The notes under the pieces are model-generated. The model was not told the DNA's origin. It saw only the letters and a program-made list of their open reading frames with translations, and did no database searches. Shown here piece by piece: positions 7,018 through 15,871 of a stretch of 64,000 nt of DNA; the first letter of the stretch is position 1, and every line of letters starts with the position of its first letter. The translations under genes were made by a program, and so were the position numbers. The stretch comes from JAJCYX01 sp965243825 (GTDB lineage Bacteria > Chloroflexota > Dehalococcoidia > Lucifugimonadales > Lucifugimonadaceae), in contig CBDEVT010000001.1 in NCBI GenBank assembly GCA_965243825.1, positions 3,100,001 through 3,164,000 on the forward strand. Direction: 5' to 3'.

Positions 7018-8472
7018 CTACGGTATCCACTGCGGTTCCGACGCGTTGCTGTCGAGTTCGGTAATCTCGCCGGTCAGTGGGTCGAATATGACGATATCCC
7101 GAACCGAGTTTTCCGCTGCGCTCCCGTCCGGAGTAAACCTTTCGAAACGGTCGATTGCAAGTAAATTCCCGGATGGGCTCCAGCTGGCACCGTGAATGTC
7201 ATAGACAATCGTGACGATAACCGGAGTTGTCTCTCCGGTCTCGTAGTCGACGATATAGAGGTCTTCGGTCCGGCCATGAACGCCATTCATGCTCCCGCGT
7301 AGGACGGCGATATTGTTTTGCCCGGGCTGCCATTCGAGGTCGATATCACGCACCGAAGTCGCATCAACGAAGCTTCTCGCTGGTTCTATCTGCTCGGACT
7401 CGACGTCCACTTTCCACATCTGAGTTGGTGAACGGAAGTCAGGCTCTGTCCTGTCTAACGTCATGAAATTCTGACCATCTGAGCTGAAGGTCACCGACTG
7501 GTCGAGGTTTGCATCTACATAGAACGTACGGTCTTCGGTGAGATCTACCACTGTGAGTTTTCGGCCATCCTGGCGCGTCAAAGGGTCGCCTCCTACGACA
7601 AGCACGTCTTCGGTGGGAGACCAGTGTGGGCTGTGTGATGTGCCGGTATCAGGTGGTAATAGCCGGGTGTTTGTTGGTGGGTCCTGGGATAGATCCAGTA
7701 CCCAAACCCGCGGGATGCTCCCGCCAATGAGTGTCGGGTCGACTCCGGGTACACGAGCAGCAGAATCTATGCGGGTATAAGCGATCTTCGTCCCGTCGTG
7801 GTTCCAGGTCGGCTCGCTGAGTTCACTGTCTTCCAGAAATGTGACCTGCGTTAACTGACCTGAAGCGATATCAAGGACCCGTATCGGCTGAGGACCGGCG
7901 GATGCACCAGGACCGGACGACTCTCTGAACGCAATTTTCCTGCCATCGGGGGATACGTCGAAATATATGATTCCCAACTCGCTACTTGTCAGTCGTTGTG
8001 GTGATTCGTTACCTGAGGGGTCTGCCACCCAGATGTTCTTCTTGATGCCATCCTCTTCTGTCTTCAGGTATGCGACTCTTGCCCCACGGACGCGGAACTG
8101 GAAGTTGAACTCCTCGAGCAGCTCTCTGCCAGCCTCGCTCTGTGCACCCTCGCCAACGGTCACCGAGTAGTTCGTCTCAGGGGTCAGCCTGATAGCCGGC
8201 CTGAAGATCAGGCGGGAGCCGTTCCACGAGAACTCACCTTCTATCTCGGGCTCGATCGAGAACCTCTCCTCAACAGAGGAACGGTCCATAACCTCATCGA
8301 ACTGCACAGACACGAACGAGGTTGAGGTGCCAACCTGCTCAGGACCAAACCGGGCGACCTGCACGCCCACGTTGTCGCCAATCGAGACGATGATTCCAAA
8401 CACCGCTATGAAACCAACGGCCGAAAGAGCCATGGTGCGCTCGAAGACTGAAATGCGCTTCAGGAGTCTCAT
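7018..8472 (-). CDS. Membrane-anchored Ig-like plus TolB-type beta-propeller protein
   Basis: The protein has 484 residues. Residues about 12-34 form one membrane helix (MALSAVGFIAVFGIIVSI). An SbsA-type Ig-like domain follows at about 45-125 (VSVQFDEVMDRSSVEERFSI, LTPETNYSVTV). The rest is a WD40-like TolB propeller with repeats such as ISPDGRKIAF, WNHDGTKIAYTR, WSPTEDVLVVGGD and WSPSGNLLAIDRF. The propeller is probably outside the membrane and may bind a protein or polymer. No enzyme active site is visible. The upstream neighbour on the same strand is the DUF1980 permease gene, 12 bases away, so it may be the third gene of that operon. Confidence 0.8.
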   Translation of the reverse strand: MRLLKRISVFERTMALSAVGFIAVFGIIVSIGDNVGVQVARFGPEQVGTSTSFVSVQFDEVMDRSSVEERFSIEPEIEGEFSWNGSRLIFRPAIRLTPETNYSVTVGEGAQSEAGRELLEEFNFQFRVRGARVAYLKTEEDGIKKNIWVADPSGNESPQRLTSSELGIIYFDVSPDGRKIAFRESSGPGASAGPQPIRVLDIASGQLTQVTFLEDSELSEPTWNHDGTKIAYTRIDSAARVPGVDPTLIGGSIPRVWVLDLSQDPPTNTRLLPPDTGTSHSPHWSPTEDVLVVGGDPLTRQDGRKLTVVDLTEDRTFYVDANLDQSVTFSSDGQNFMTLDRTEPDFRSPTQMWKVDVESEQIEPARSFVDATSVRDIDLEWQPGQNNIAVLRGSMNGVHGRTEDLYIVDYETGETTPVIVTIVYDIHGASWSPSGNLLAIDRFERFTPDGSAAENSVRDIVIFDPLTGEITELDSNASEPQWIP

Positions 8473-8484
8473 AGGTACGATCGT

Positions 8485-9288
8485 TTACGGATACAGGTAC
8501 GAGGGCTCTGGCGCCTTCTCAAGTAGCTCGATGCTCGATGCCTCGATAAATGGCTGCGTGTCACCGGAGAACTCCGCTATCGACACGCTCCCTGCAACCC
8601 TCACCCACTGGCCGTCTTCCAATGCCTCACCAGGTGTAGATTCAGCCTCGTACTGCACAGGCATGTCTACAGAGATGGTGTCAGCGACACAGCAGCTCAC
8701 CATGAAGCGCGTGATCCGGAAGATGCCTTCTCCATCCTCCGGCACCTGCCGCACGAATCCGATCAGATCTGCAGGCTGCCCCTCAAGCTGGGTGAAGTCG
8801 TCGATCGTGTAGTAGGCGGCGAGCCAGTCCAGCACGTTCCAGCTCTCAGTAGCCGCCACAATCCCAGAAGCAGAATCTGTGCGAGCGACTATGTCAGCTG
8901 CGTCGATATCGTCCGTCACAGCATCGAGCCCAAGGGGCCTGCTTGGCACGATGATGCCGAAGAGCAGTGGCACCGCAAACACTGCCGCGGCGATGATCCC
9001 GAAATGGCCGTGATAGACAGGCCTTATACGCCCCACAGCGTTGAGCAGTGCGTAACAGCCCAGCAGAAGAAGGATCGCTGTACCTATGTAGGTGTATGCG
9101 ACGAACTCCGTGTTGATGTAGTTGCGAATGTCACCGGTGATAAGCAGCAGACCGAATAGCACGCCTGTGCCGATAAGGATGAATGCGTTGACCCAGGGCA
9201 CCACAGGATTAGGCGATGCCGCATGCTCATGTCCGTGCTCATGAGCGTCCAACGGTATGCCGCGGCTGTCGTTACTTCGGGTCTCCAC
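8485..9288 (-). CDS. TIGR03943/DUF1980 permease subunit with His-rich N-terminus
   Basis: This 267-residue protein has four membrane helices in its first half (for example NAFILIGTGVLFGLLLITGD and FGIIAAAVFAVPLLFGIIVP) and a soluble C-terminal half with a CC pair in FMVSCCVADTISVDMPV. This layout matches the YcgQ-like partner of UPF0718 permeases. The N-terminal tail contains HEHGHEH, a probable metal-binding cluster. Such pairs have been linked to metal homeostasis, so zinc or copper handling is likely but not proven. The gene starts one base after the stop of the permease gene, so the two are coupled and probably form one membrane complex. Confidence 0.8.
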   Translation of the reverse strand: METRSNDSRGIPLDAHEHGHEHAASPNPVVPWVNAFILIGTGVLFGLLLITGDIRNYINTEFVAYTYIGTAILLLLGCYALLNAVGRIRPVYHGHFGIIAAAVFAVPLLFGIIVPSRPLGLDAVTDDIDAADIVARTDSASGIVAATESWNVLDWLAAYYTIDDFTQLEGQPADLIGFVRQVPEDGEGIFRITRFMVSCCVADTISVDMPVQYEAESTPGEALEDGQWVRVAGSVSIAEFSGDTQPFIEASSIELLEKAPEPSYLYP

Positions 9289-9289
9289 A

Positions 9290-10354
9290 TCAGCCTCCTA
9301 CGTTGAGGTTGAACCACACAGAAAACAGCATCGTCATCAGCAGTGGTATCAGGATCATGTACGCAACGGCACGCGCCCGGAAGACGGCAAGGAACATAGC
9401 CGTGCTCTTGATATCGACCATCGGCCCAAACGTCAGGAATGCGATGATCGATCCCGTGGTGAAGGTGCCGGCCAACGCAAGCGCAAGGAACGCATCGACC
9501 GTTGAACAGACAGAGAGCAGGAACGCAAGCGCCTGCATAACCCAGACCGAGGTGACAGGACCGCTACCAAGTGCGATCAGCGCCTCTCGATCAGCAAGGG
9601 TCTGCATCGCAGCCGCAACCAAGGCTCCAAGAACGAGCAGCCGACCCATCGAGTAGATGTCACTGGTGGCAAGCACGAAGCTCTTGTGGATGCCAGGAGT
9701 GAACGAGATCCTCGGCTCTGCCGAGACGTTGGTCTGCCCTCCCGATGGCGCCAACACAACACTCTCCTCCCGGAGAGAACGCTTACGAGCTCCTGGAAGT
9801 GCAAAGAGCAGCCCAACAACTATGGCTACTACCGCCGTGAGAGCAAACCGAGCCAGGAGAACTGTGCCCCAGCCAAACGCCGTTGAGGTGCTCAGCAGCA
9901 CGATCACGTTGAGAACCGGGGCCCCGAGCAGAAACGCCACTCCGGTCGAGAGCGGCAGTCCCTTGGCGAACAGTCGCCTGACAACAGGCACGACACCACA
10001 CTCACAGACAGGAAAGACGAAACCGAGCATCGATCCGGCAAAAGCCCCTGCAAGCGGGTTCTTAGGCGAAAACCTCGCTATGTCCGAAGGCAGCACAAAC
10101 GCACCAATGACTCCAGAGATCAACGCCCCCAGCAACAGAAAAGGAGCTGCCTCCACAAACAGTCCCATGAAACGAGTCACAAAAGTCGACCACGCAGAGT
10201 CGTCAGCGAATCTCGCGACTACCGCGACAAGGAGAAGCGAAACACCTGCTACGGAATACGCGATCGGCCAGCCCCATCGTTGGAGTGACCCGAGAGAACT
10301 ACCGGTGGCCGCGCTCGTAGATTGGACTGTGGTTTGAGCGGTGGACGACTGCAT
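9290..10354 (-). CDS. UPF0718 permease (YcgR/SO_0444-like)
   Basis: This 354-residue membrane protein has about eight helices in two halves. The first half contains VFPVCECGVVPVVRRLF, the conserved cysteine motif of the UPF0718 family, and PLSTGVAFLLGAPVLNVIV. The second half contains ALAFLLSVCSTVDAFLALAL and ITFGP-type motifs (FLTFGPMVDIK). The Cys residues inside the membrane suggest movement of a thiophilic metal or metalloid. It is the first gene of a likely operon with DUF1980 and the propeller gene. The 340 bases upstream carry no gene and probably hold the promoter; I saw no clear Fur/Zur or ArsR box there. Confidence 0.85.
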   Translation of the reverse strand: MQSSTAQTTVQSTSAATGSSLGSLQRWGWPIAYSVAGVSLLLVAVVARFADDSAWSTFVTRFMGLFVEAAPFLLLGALISGVIGAFVLPSDIARFSPKNPLAGAFAGSMLGFVFPVCECGVVPVVRRLFAKGLPLSTGVAFLLGAPVLNVIVLLSTSTAFGWGTVLLARFALTAVVAIVVGLLFALPGARKRSLREESVVLAPSGGQTNVSAEPRISFTPGIHKSFVLATSDIYSMGRLLVLGALVAAAMQTLADREALIALGSGPVTSVWVMQALAFLLSVCSTVDAFLALALAGTFTTGSIIAFLTFGPMVDIKSTAMFLAVFRARAVAYMILIPLLMTMLFSVWFNLNVGG

Positions 10355-10694
10355 TTTCTGCTTAGGTCCGTGCCTGAATACGCGAATGTGACGAGAAGCA
10401 CACAGTTTGCTTTCAAGCCGTGCTTAATCAATATACGCTGCGTTTCAACAAGCAGTCCTACGTACCAGTACGGCAACGCAATTGGTATTCAACCGTGCTC
10501 GTCAGCGAGCACCTCACATGTTGTGCTGCGTGGTGCTTGAACGTGGCACTGACAGGACCGGCCACGAGTATCGTTTAAGAAACTCGACCAGATGACTGTT
10601 GCCGGAGCCTGTTCAGGTGAACTGGTTTCGTAAGAGGATGAGTTCTCCAGACGTCCGCCTGGGCGCGATCTTCCCGAGCTCTAAGAAATCCCGA
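10355..10694. other. Gene-free region upstream of the UPF0718 permease
   Basis: No convincing gene is present on either strand. The stretch GTGCTCG-TCAG-CGAGCAC at 10495-10512 is a seven-base hairpin with a four-base loop and no T-run; it could be an operator or a weak transcript end for the DUF2188-like gene. The promoter of the permease operon must lie here, but I cannot place it firmly. Confidence 0.5.
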
Positions 10695-10931
10695 TCAGAC
10701 CAGCGCCGGAGTATCGGCGTCTGCCCTACCTGTGTGACTGGTGAGATTTGAGTTGACCTGTTCCACGACAGTCAGGTTTCCACCGCCGAACGCCTCAAGC
10801 ATTGCGCGGGCAACAGACTCCGCATCCTGTTTCGTTTCATGAATGCTGGTTGCACTGAGCCGGTCTGTCCGTCTGTGAATCCACTTTCCATCGGGCCGAC
10901 GATAGATAACTCGTGATTTGAGTCCCGTCAT
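10695..10931 (-). CDS. Small DUF2188-like protein
   Basis: This 78-residue protein has the general shape of DUF2188: an N-terminal strand pair with basic residues (SRVIYRRPDGKWIHRRT), a Ser/His turn (ATSIHETKQDAESVARAML) and a Gly/Val strand (LTVVEQ). DUF2188 proteins are small and of unknown function. The tail after residue 60 is low in structure. The match is by eye and moderate. It is divergent from the DinB gene and not clearly in an operon. Confidence 0.6.
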   Translation of the reverse strand: MTGLKSRVIYRRPDGKWIHRRTDRLSATSIHETKQDAESVARAMLEAFGGGNLTVVEQVNSNLTSHTGRADADTPALV

Positions 10932-11159
10932 GTTCTACTCACAGTTCGTGTTATTGAGCATTTGCTACTGATTAAGATTCTGCACGCTCCGATGAGTCGG
11001 CGAGGTTAACAGCGCGTGAAGAATTCGCGACAGGTGTGCGAGGTCCGGAGGGTGGCAACTTGCCCAGTTTTATCACGTCCTATCAGGCGTGCTCACTTTC
11101 TGATGCTGAAGTGATAGATTCCGTCGATAGCCATCGCAATGCGAAGGAGGGGAGGAATC

Positions 11160-11645
11160 ATGTCCAGGGTTGTGATTGATGAGTGGATCCACCTGTTCAA
11201 CTCGGCTTTCGATGGTCGCTTGCAATCAGTCCTGCGTAACCTCTCTTCAGTTTCTGAGTCTGAGTGGGCAGTCGCACCTACCGGTGGAAGTAGATCGATT
11301 CGGGACATCGTCGCTCATATCGGCATGTTCAAGTACATGTATGCTGGCGCCGCGCTGCGGGATCGCGAGTACGACTACGGCGACGCGCCTGTCACGCCTG
11401 ATCAATCGCGGCTCGAAACGAAGGCTGCAGCGATTGAATGGCTCTCCCAGGCACACCACTACCAGGTCTCAACCTTCTCCTCGTTGGAAGACGATTCAGA
11501 GCTTGATGCAGAGCGCTTGACTCACTGGGGTCAGCTACTTCCTACGCGAGAAATCATGTCAATCGTTCTTGAGCACGACACCTATCACGCCGGTGAGATC
11601 AACCATATCCGCGCCTTGCTGCAGGGAAACGACGAGTGGGAGTGA
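11160..11645 (+). CDS. DinB-like putative metalloenzyme
   Basis: The protein has about 161 residues and the DinB/YfiT four-helix-bundle pattern. The first His is in IRDIVAHIGMFKYMY, the region TREIMSIVLEHDTYHAGEINHIRALL holds the second and third, and helices lie between. The three His residues are those that bind a divalent metal in this family. Some relatives are thiol-dependent transferases; the substrate here is unknown. I place the start at ATG 11160 because GGAGGGGAGG at 11147-11156 lies just upstream. It is convergent with the sdh operon. Confidence 0.85.
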   Translation: MSRVVIDEWIHLFNSAFDGRLQSVLRNLSSVSESEWAVAPTGGSRSIRDIVAHIGMFKYMYAGAALRDREYDYGDAPVTPDQSRLETKAAAIEWLSQAHHYQVSTFSSLEDDSELDAERLTHWGQLLPTREIMSIVLEHDTYHAGEINHIRALLQGNDEWE

Positions 11646-11755
11646 TCTCTCCTCGTTTTGCCTAACACGCGAGTTGGGATCACGCCGGGCATTCCGTAAC
11701 CGAATCGGAATTGCGGTCTTAAGGTATCCCCGCCGTAGAACCTGGAAAGAAGCGG

Positions 11756-12652
11756 TTACTTCGCCGGGATCAGTTCGACTTTTCGCACGATGTCTTTAGT
11801 AGAGACGATGTGCTTCTGCAGACCCAGTTCTTTCTCGGACATTCCCATTGCGAGCCCAAGTAGTTGCGGCAGGTGGATGATCGGCATGTCAGCGCCATCA
11901 CCTCGATTCTTCTTGCGCGCCTTTGGCTGATACCCATCGAGGTTCAGGTGGCAGAGCGGGCAAGGGGTGACCATCGCGTCTGCTCCACCATCCTTGGCGG
12001 CTCCAGTGTGGTTTGAAACCATCCGAAGTGAGTTTGCCTGGTTGATGAAGAGGATCGGGAAACCACAGCAGGCAGTTTTGCCTGGGAAGTCGAACACCTC
12101 GCCGCCGACAGCCTCGATGACGGTCTCAAGCGAAGTATCGCGTCCAGGATTCTCTGCAAAGCCCAGTGCTGCACTCGGTCGCACCATGTAACAGCCGTAG
12201 AACGGAGCCAGCTTAACGCCGTCCAGCTGCTTCTTGAAAGTGTTCTTAAGTGTGTCGACGCCGATGTCTTCGATAGCAACCCAGAGAAGGTGCTTGACCT
12301 GGACAGTGCCTTTGTACTCAAGACCTTCGTCCGCAAGTACAGCATTGATTTCGGCCAGGTACTCCGGATCACGCTGCACGCGGTGATTGGCCTGTGACAT
12401 CACACCCTGGCAGGTTGAGCAGATAACGAGAACCGTGCTGAGACCCTTTTCCTGGGCAAGGGCAAGCGTGCGAATGTTCAACACGTCACCCATCTTCAGA
12501 TTCTTTTCCTGCAGGACGCCTGCCCCTGTGCAGGCTGCCTTCGTGAGCTCTTCCCACTCGATGCCCAGGCGTTCCATGACGGCCACAGCTGAGTCAAAAA
12601 GCTCCGGGGCGCCACCTCGGGCTACACATCCTGGATAGAAGGCGTACTTCAC
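11756..12652 (-). CDS. HdrB-like (CCG-domain) third subunit of a non-classical succinate dehydrogenase
   Basis: This 298-residue protein has two CCG-type domains, as in heterodisulfide reductase subunit B and the SdhE/SdhC subunit of archaeal-type succinate:quinone reductases. The second domain is complete: GCYMVRP, ACCGFPILF and CPLCHLNLD, enough to hold a noncubane iron-sulfur cluster. The first domain has GCVARGG and CSTCQG but AACTGAG in place of CCG, so one cysteine of that site is missing. It replaces the usual cytochrome b anchor; in related enzymes it docks the complex to the membrane and passes electrons to quinone. The GTG start overlaps the sdhB stop by four bases, so it is coupled to sdhB. 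Confidence 0.85.
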   Translation of the reverse strand: MKYAFYPGCVARGGAPELFDSAVAVMERLGIEWEELTKAACTGAGVLQEKNLKMGDVLNIRTLALAQEKGLSTVLVICSTCQGVMSQANHRVQRDPEYLAEINAVLADEGLEYKGTVQVKHLLWVAIEDIGVDTLKNTFKKQLDGVKLAPFYGCYMVRPSAALGFAENPGRDTSLETVIEAVGGEVFDFPGKTACCGFPILFINQANSLRMVSNHTGAAKDGGADAMVTPCPLCHLNLDGYQPKARKKNRGDGADMPIIHLPQLLGLAMGMSEKELGLQKHIVSTKDIVRKVELIPAK

Positions 12653-13608
12653 TTGCTCTCGCCCTCAACTTTCTCGTAGGCGCGTTTGATCTTGTCTTTA
12701 TCTTCAGCCTTGTGCGGTCGAATCGGCGGCAGTTTGCCCTTCATCATGGCCTTCAGGCCGATGGGTGCAAGGTCAAGCAACCTGGGTATGTTCGTCCAGC
12801 CTGCGCTGTCCACTGCGAGCCGTGTCTCATCGAGCCGACCATTCTTCTTGACCGAGTTGTAGAACGATTCCGTGTGTCGGTAACCGGACGTGTTCGTGTT
12901 CCCTGCTTCAATAGCCGCATCACGTAGTTCCATGATGCGATCCATCGGTGCTACGTCCTTCGGACAGACCTCCACACACTGCATGCAGCGCGTGCAGTCC
13001 CAGATGCCGCCGTCTTCGTCGTTCAGGGTCTTCAAGCGCTGGTTGCGCTGGTCATCCCGAGGGTCTTCAGTGAATCGCCAGGCTTTCGCAAGCGCCGCGG
13101 GACCGATGAAGTTGGAATCGACTTCAAGGACGGTACAGTCAGATACGCAACAGCCGCACATGATGCAGTTCATTGCAGTGAGCAGGTTAGTCATCGATTC
13201 GTTGGAAGCGATGAACTCGCCGCTCTCCGGTTCAGAGTCCGGTTTCATGTATGGCTCGACCCGCTTGATCTGGTCGAAGAAGGTATCGAGATCAACCACC
13301 AGGTCTTTGACAACCTGCTGATTGCCCATGGGCTCAACTGTTAGCTGCTCGCCATTTGGTGCGAGGTCGGCGACTCGAGTCTTGCAGACCAGCCGTGCCC
13401 TGCCGTTTACTTTCATACCGCATGATCCACAGATCGATGCCCGGCACGAACAGCGTAGAGCAAGTGTGCCATCGACCTCCTCACGCACATGAATAAGCGC
13501 GTCAAGAATGGTCGAATCAGGATGAATATCGAGCGAATACTCCTGGAAGAAGGGCTGAGAACCCGCTTCACCCGGATCGTATCGCTTGACCTTGAGGTTG
13601 GTCTGCAT
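12649..13608 (-). CDS. sdhB: Succinate dehydrogenase/fumarate reductase iron-sulfur subunit
   Basis: The protein has 319 residues, longer than the ~240 of classical SdhB because of a C-terminal extension after residue 250. The [2Fe-2S] ligands are in RCSCRASICGSCGMKVNG and LVCKTRV. The 4Fe and 3Fe cluster ligands are in CIMCGCCVSDC and CTRCMQCVEVCPKDVAP. It transfers electrons from the flavoprotein towards the HdrB-like subunit. Its start overlaps the sdhA stop by one base and its stop overlaps the hdrB-like start by four, so the three form a tight operon. The extension may contact the unusual third subunit. Confidence 0.93.
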   Translation of the reverse strand: MQTNLKVKRYDPGEAGSQPFFQEYSLDIHPDSTILDALIHVREEVDGTLALRCSCRASICGSCGMKVNGRARLVCKTRVADLAPNGEQLTVEPMGNQQVVKDLVVDLDTFFDQIKRVEPYMKPDSEPESGEFIASNESMTNLLTAMNCIMCGCCVSDCTVLEVDSNFIGPAALAKAWRFTEDPRDDQRNQRLKTLNDEDGGIWDCTRCMQCVEVCPKDVAPMDRIMELRDAAIEAGNTNTSGYRHTESFYNSVKKNGRLDETRLAVDSAGWTNIPRLLDLAPIGLKAMMKGKLPPIRPHKAEDKDKIKRAYEKVEGESK

Positions 13609-15287
13609 CAGTAAACCCTCTTAACCGGTTCCCACTGGGTAATCACAACGTCCAGTGTGTCCGTCCGCACACCCTCAGGGGTCTTGTAAGAGAGCGTGTG
13701 TTTCAGCCAGTTTTCGTCGTCACGTTCAGGCATGTCGGTGCGGAAGTGAGCACCCCGGCTCTCTTTTCGCATCAATGCACCTGTTGCTACTGCCTCGGCA
13801 CAATCGAGCATAAAGTCGAGTTCCAGCGCGAACATGAGGTCGGTATTGAACACTTTGCCCTTGTTCTCGACATAGATGCTGTCTTCGTACTTTTTGCGCA
13901 TCTCGTGAACCTTCGCCATCGCTCCTTCCATGGAGTTCTGGTCCCGGAACACTCCGATGCCTGCCGTCATGCCCGTTGCCATCTCGTTACGGATCTCAGA
14001 TGTTCTGCTGCCCTTCGGCCGGTCGAGAAGCGCCTGGATGCGGTCTTTCTCAGCCTTGAGATGGGCATCGGCATCTGAGCCGCTTTCACCGATGGTCTTC
14101 ACATATTCGACTGATTTCACAGCAGCCCTGCGTCCAAACACCACTGTGTCGAGCAGTGAGTTGGCGCCGAGCCTGTTCGCGCCGTGAACCGAGACATTTG
14201 CGCACTCACCAGCGGCGAACAGTCCAGGTACTTCGGTTTCGCCGTTCTCATTCGTCTTGATGCCGCCCATGATGTAATGCATGCCAGGGCGAATGGGAAC
14301 GGGTTGCTCTGCAAGGTCAATTCCAAGGAACTCAACCGCCACTTCTTGTAAATAGCCGAGCCTGTCTTCAATGAACTGGCGGCCTAGATGACGGAGATCG
14401 AGCAGGACGTTTCCATCTACGCCTCTACCTTCATTGATCTCGGTCTGCTCAGCACGTGAAACGACATCGCGAGAAGCTAGCTCCATGTAGTCCGGTGCAT
14501 ACTTCTCCATGAAACGGTCGCCATCACTGTTCAGCAGGTAAGCACCTTCGCCCCGAGCTGCTTCTGACAGCAGGATTCCGGTTCTGGCGAGCGTGGTTGG
14601 GTGGTACTGGATCATCTCCATGTCCATCAACGGTGCGCCGGCTCGCCAGGCCAGCGAGAGTCCATCGCCGGTGCAGATCAACGCATTTGTCGATGGCTCA
14701 AAGACTCTGCCAGCTCCTCCGGCGGCCATCAGGACAGCCTTGGCTCGAATCGCATGTAGTTCGCCGGTTTTGATATCGAGAGCGATGACGCCTCGTACAG
14801 CGCCGTCCTCTTTGATGAGGCTCGTGACAAACCACTCTTCATAGACCCGCAAGCCATGTTTCAGTGCCTGTTCATACAGGACGTGTAGCAAGGCTGAACC
14901 GGTGATGGCTCCAACGAAGAATGTGCGAGCAACCTTCTGACCACCGAACCGGCGCGTGCCCAACCGGCCGTCATCGCCCCGGGAGAAGATCACTCCCATG
15001 CGTTCTAGCTCAAGAACAGCTTCTCCAGCCTCGCTGGACATGATTTCGACAGCGTCCTGATCGGCCAGGAAATCTGAACCTTTGATGGTATCGAGGGCGT
15101 GGCCTTCCCACTCATCTCCACGGTCAGTCAAAGGGGCATTGATTCCACCTTGAGCCGCATTCGAGTGGCTTCTTACCGGGTGGACCTTAGTGATGACTGC
15201 CGTGTCGAGGCCGTTTTGAACGCCTTCAACGGCAGCTCTCAAGCCGGCAAGCCCGGCTCCTATGATCAATAGATCGTGTTCGTACAT
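13608..15287 (-). CDS. sdhA: Succinate dehydrogenase/fumarate reductase flavoprotein subunit
   Basis: This 559-residue flavoprotein starts with the FAD-binding LLIIGAGLAGLRAAVEG. It then has SHSNAAQGGINAPL, which includes the His that binds FAD covalently in classical enzymes. The substrate region MIQYHPTTLARTGILLSEAARGEGAYL and the active-site HYIMGGIKTNENGE, with GLFAAGECANVSVHGANRLG, are all present. It oxidises succinate (or reduces fumarate) at the cytoplasmic side. It is slightly shorter than E. coli SdhA, as is usual for the group with an HdrB-like subunit. The gene follows the Nudix gene by 42 bases on the same strand. Confidence 0.94.
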   Translation of the reverse strand: MYEHDLLIIGAGLAGLRAAVEGVQNGLDTAVITKVHPVRSHSNAAQGGINAPLTDRGDEWEGHALDTIKGSDFLADQDAVEIMSSEAGEAVLELERMGVIFSRGDDGRLGTRRFGGQKVARTFFVGAITGSALLHVLYEQALKHGLRVYEEWFVTSLIKEDGAVRGVIALDIKTGELHAIRAKAVLMAAGGAGRVFEPSTNALICTGDGLSLAWRAGAPLMDMEMIQYHPTTLARTGILLSEAARGEGAYLLNSDGDRFMEKYAPDYMELASRDVVSRAEQTEINEGRGVDGNVLLDLRHLGRQFIEDRLGYLQEVAVEFLGIDLAEQPVPIRPGMHYIMGGIKTNENGETEVPGLFAAGECANVSVHGANRLGANSLLDTVVFGRRAAVKSVEYVKTIGESGSDADAHLKAEKDRIQALLDRPKGSRTSEIRNEMATGMTAGIGVFRDQNSMEGAMAKVHEMRKKYEDSIYVENKGKVFNTDLMFALELDFMLDCAEAVATGALMRKESRGAHFRTDMPERDDENWLKHTLSYKTPEGVRTDTLDVVITQWEPVKRVY

Positions 15288-15329
15288 TGTTCTCCCCGGC
15301 CACTAAACAAGAGGGGTTTCTGTTGCCTC

Positions 15330-15866
15330 TTAATTAAACACATGCATCGCGGCGTAAAACACCGCTATCGTCATCTGATCCTGCAGTTCGCCGCTGCGAA
15401 TCATATCCGGAACAGCATCTATCTCAACTTCAACAGTATGAATATCTTCGCCATCGTCCTGAGGCAAGGGATCAGGCGTGAGGTCTTTAGCAAGAAATCC
15501 CCAGTTGAACTCATCTGAGTAGCCAGGTGTGACCCAGGATCCCCCCAATGCCGTCATAGTCCCTGCACGAACGCCTGCCTCTTCACGAAGCTCCCTGTGA
15601 GCACAATCTCTGGGGTCTTCTCCCGGTTCAAGAGTTCCGGCTGGCGCCTCAAGCAGCATTCCGCCAACGGTCTGACGCCACTGTTTGATAAGTAAAAGAG
15701 TGCCTCGATCGGTAACAGGAATTATCGTCACTCCACCCGGTTGCTCGACAATCTCTTTAACGACAACTGGTTTGTGACCAAGTTGGAACTCGTCGATGCG
15801 GAGGGATATGCGGTCGCCCTCGTGGATTCGCCTCGAAGAAATGGTATGTCCGGTAAGTGGTTCCAA
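15330..15866 (-). CDS. Nudix hydrolase, ADP-ribose pyrophosphatase-like
   Basis: The protein has 178 residues. The Nudix box reads GTLEPGEDPRDCAHRELREE followed by AGV, matching GX5EX7REUXEEXGU in full. The N-terminal strands (RISLRIDEFQLGHKPVVVKEIV) and the region LLLIKQWRQTVGGMLLEAPAG are those of ADP-ribose or ADP-sugar pyrophosphatases. It probably cleaves ADP-ribose to AMP and ribose 5-phosphate. The apparent start is a TTG at 15866, five bases after the nadK stop; no strong ribosome site is visible, so coupled translation is likely. Its place beside NAD kinase suggests a role in NAD turnover. Confidence 0.87.
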   Translation of the reverse strand: MEPLTGHTISSRRIHEGDRISLRIDEFQLGHKPVVVKEIVEQPGGVTIIPVTDRGTLLLIKQWRQTVGGMLLEAPAGTLEPGEDPRDCAHRELREEAGVRAGTMTALGGSWVTPGYSDEFNWGFLAKDLTPDPLPQDDGEDIHTVEVEIDAVPDMIRSGELQDQMTIAVFYAAMHVFN

Positions 15867-15871
15867 CTCGG

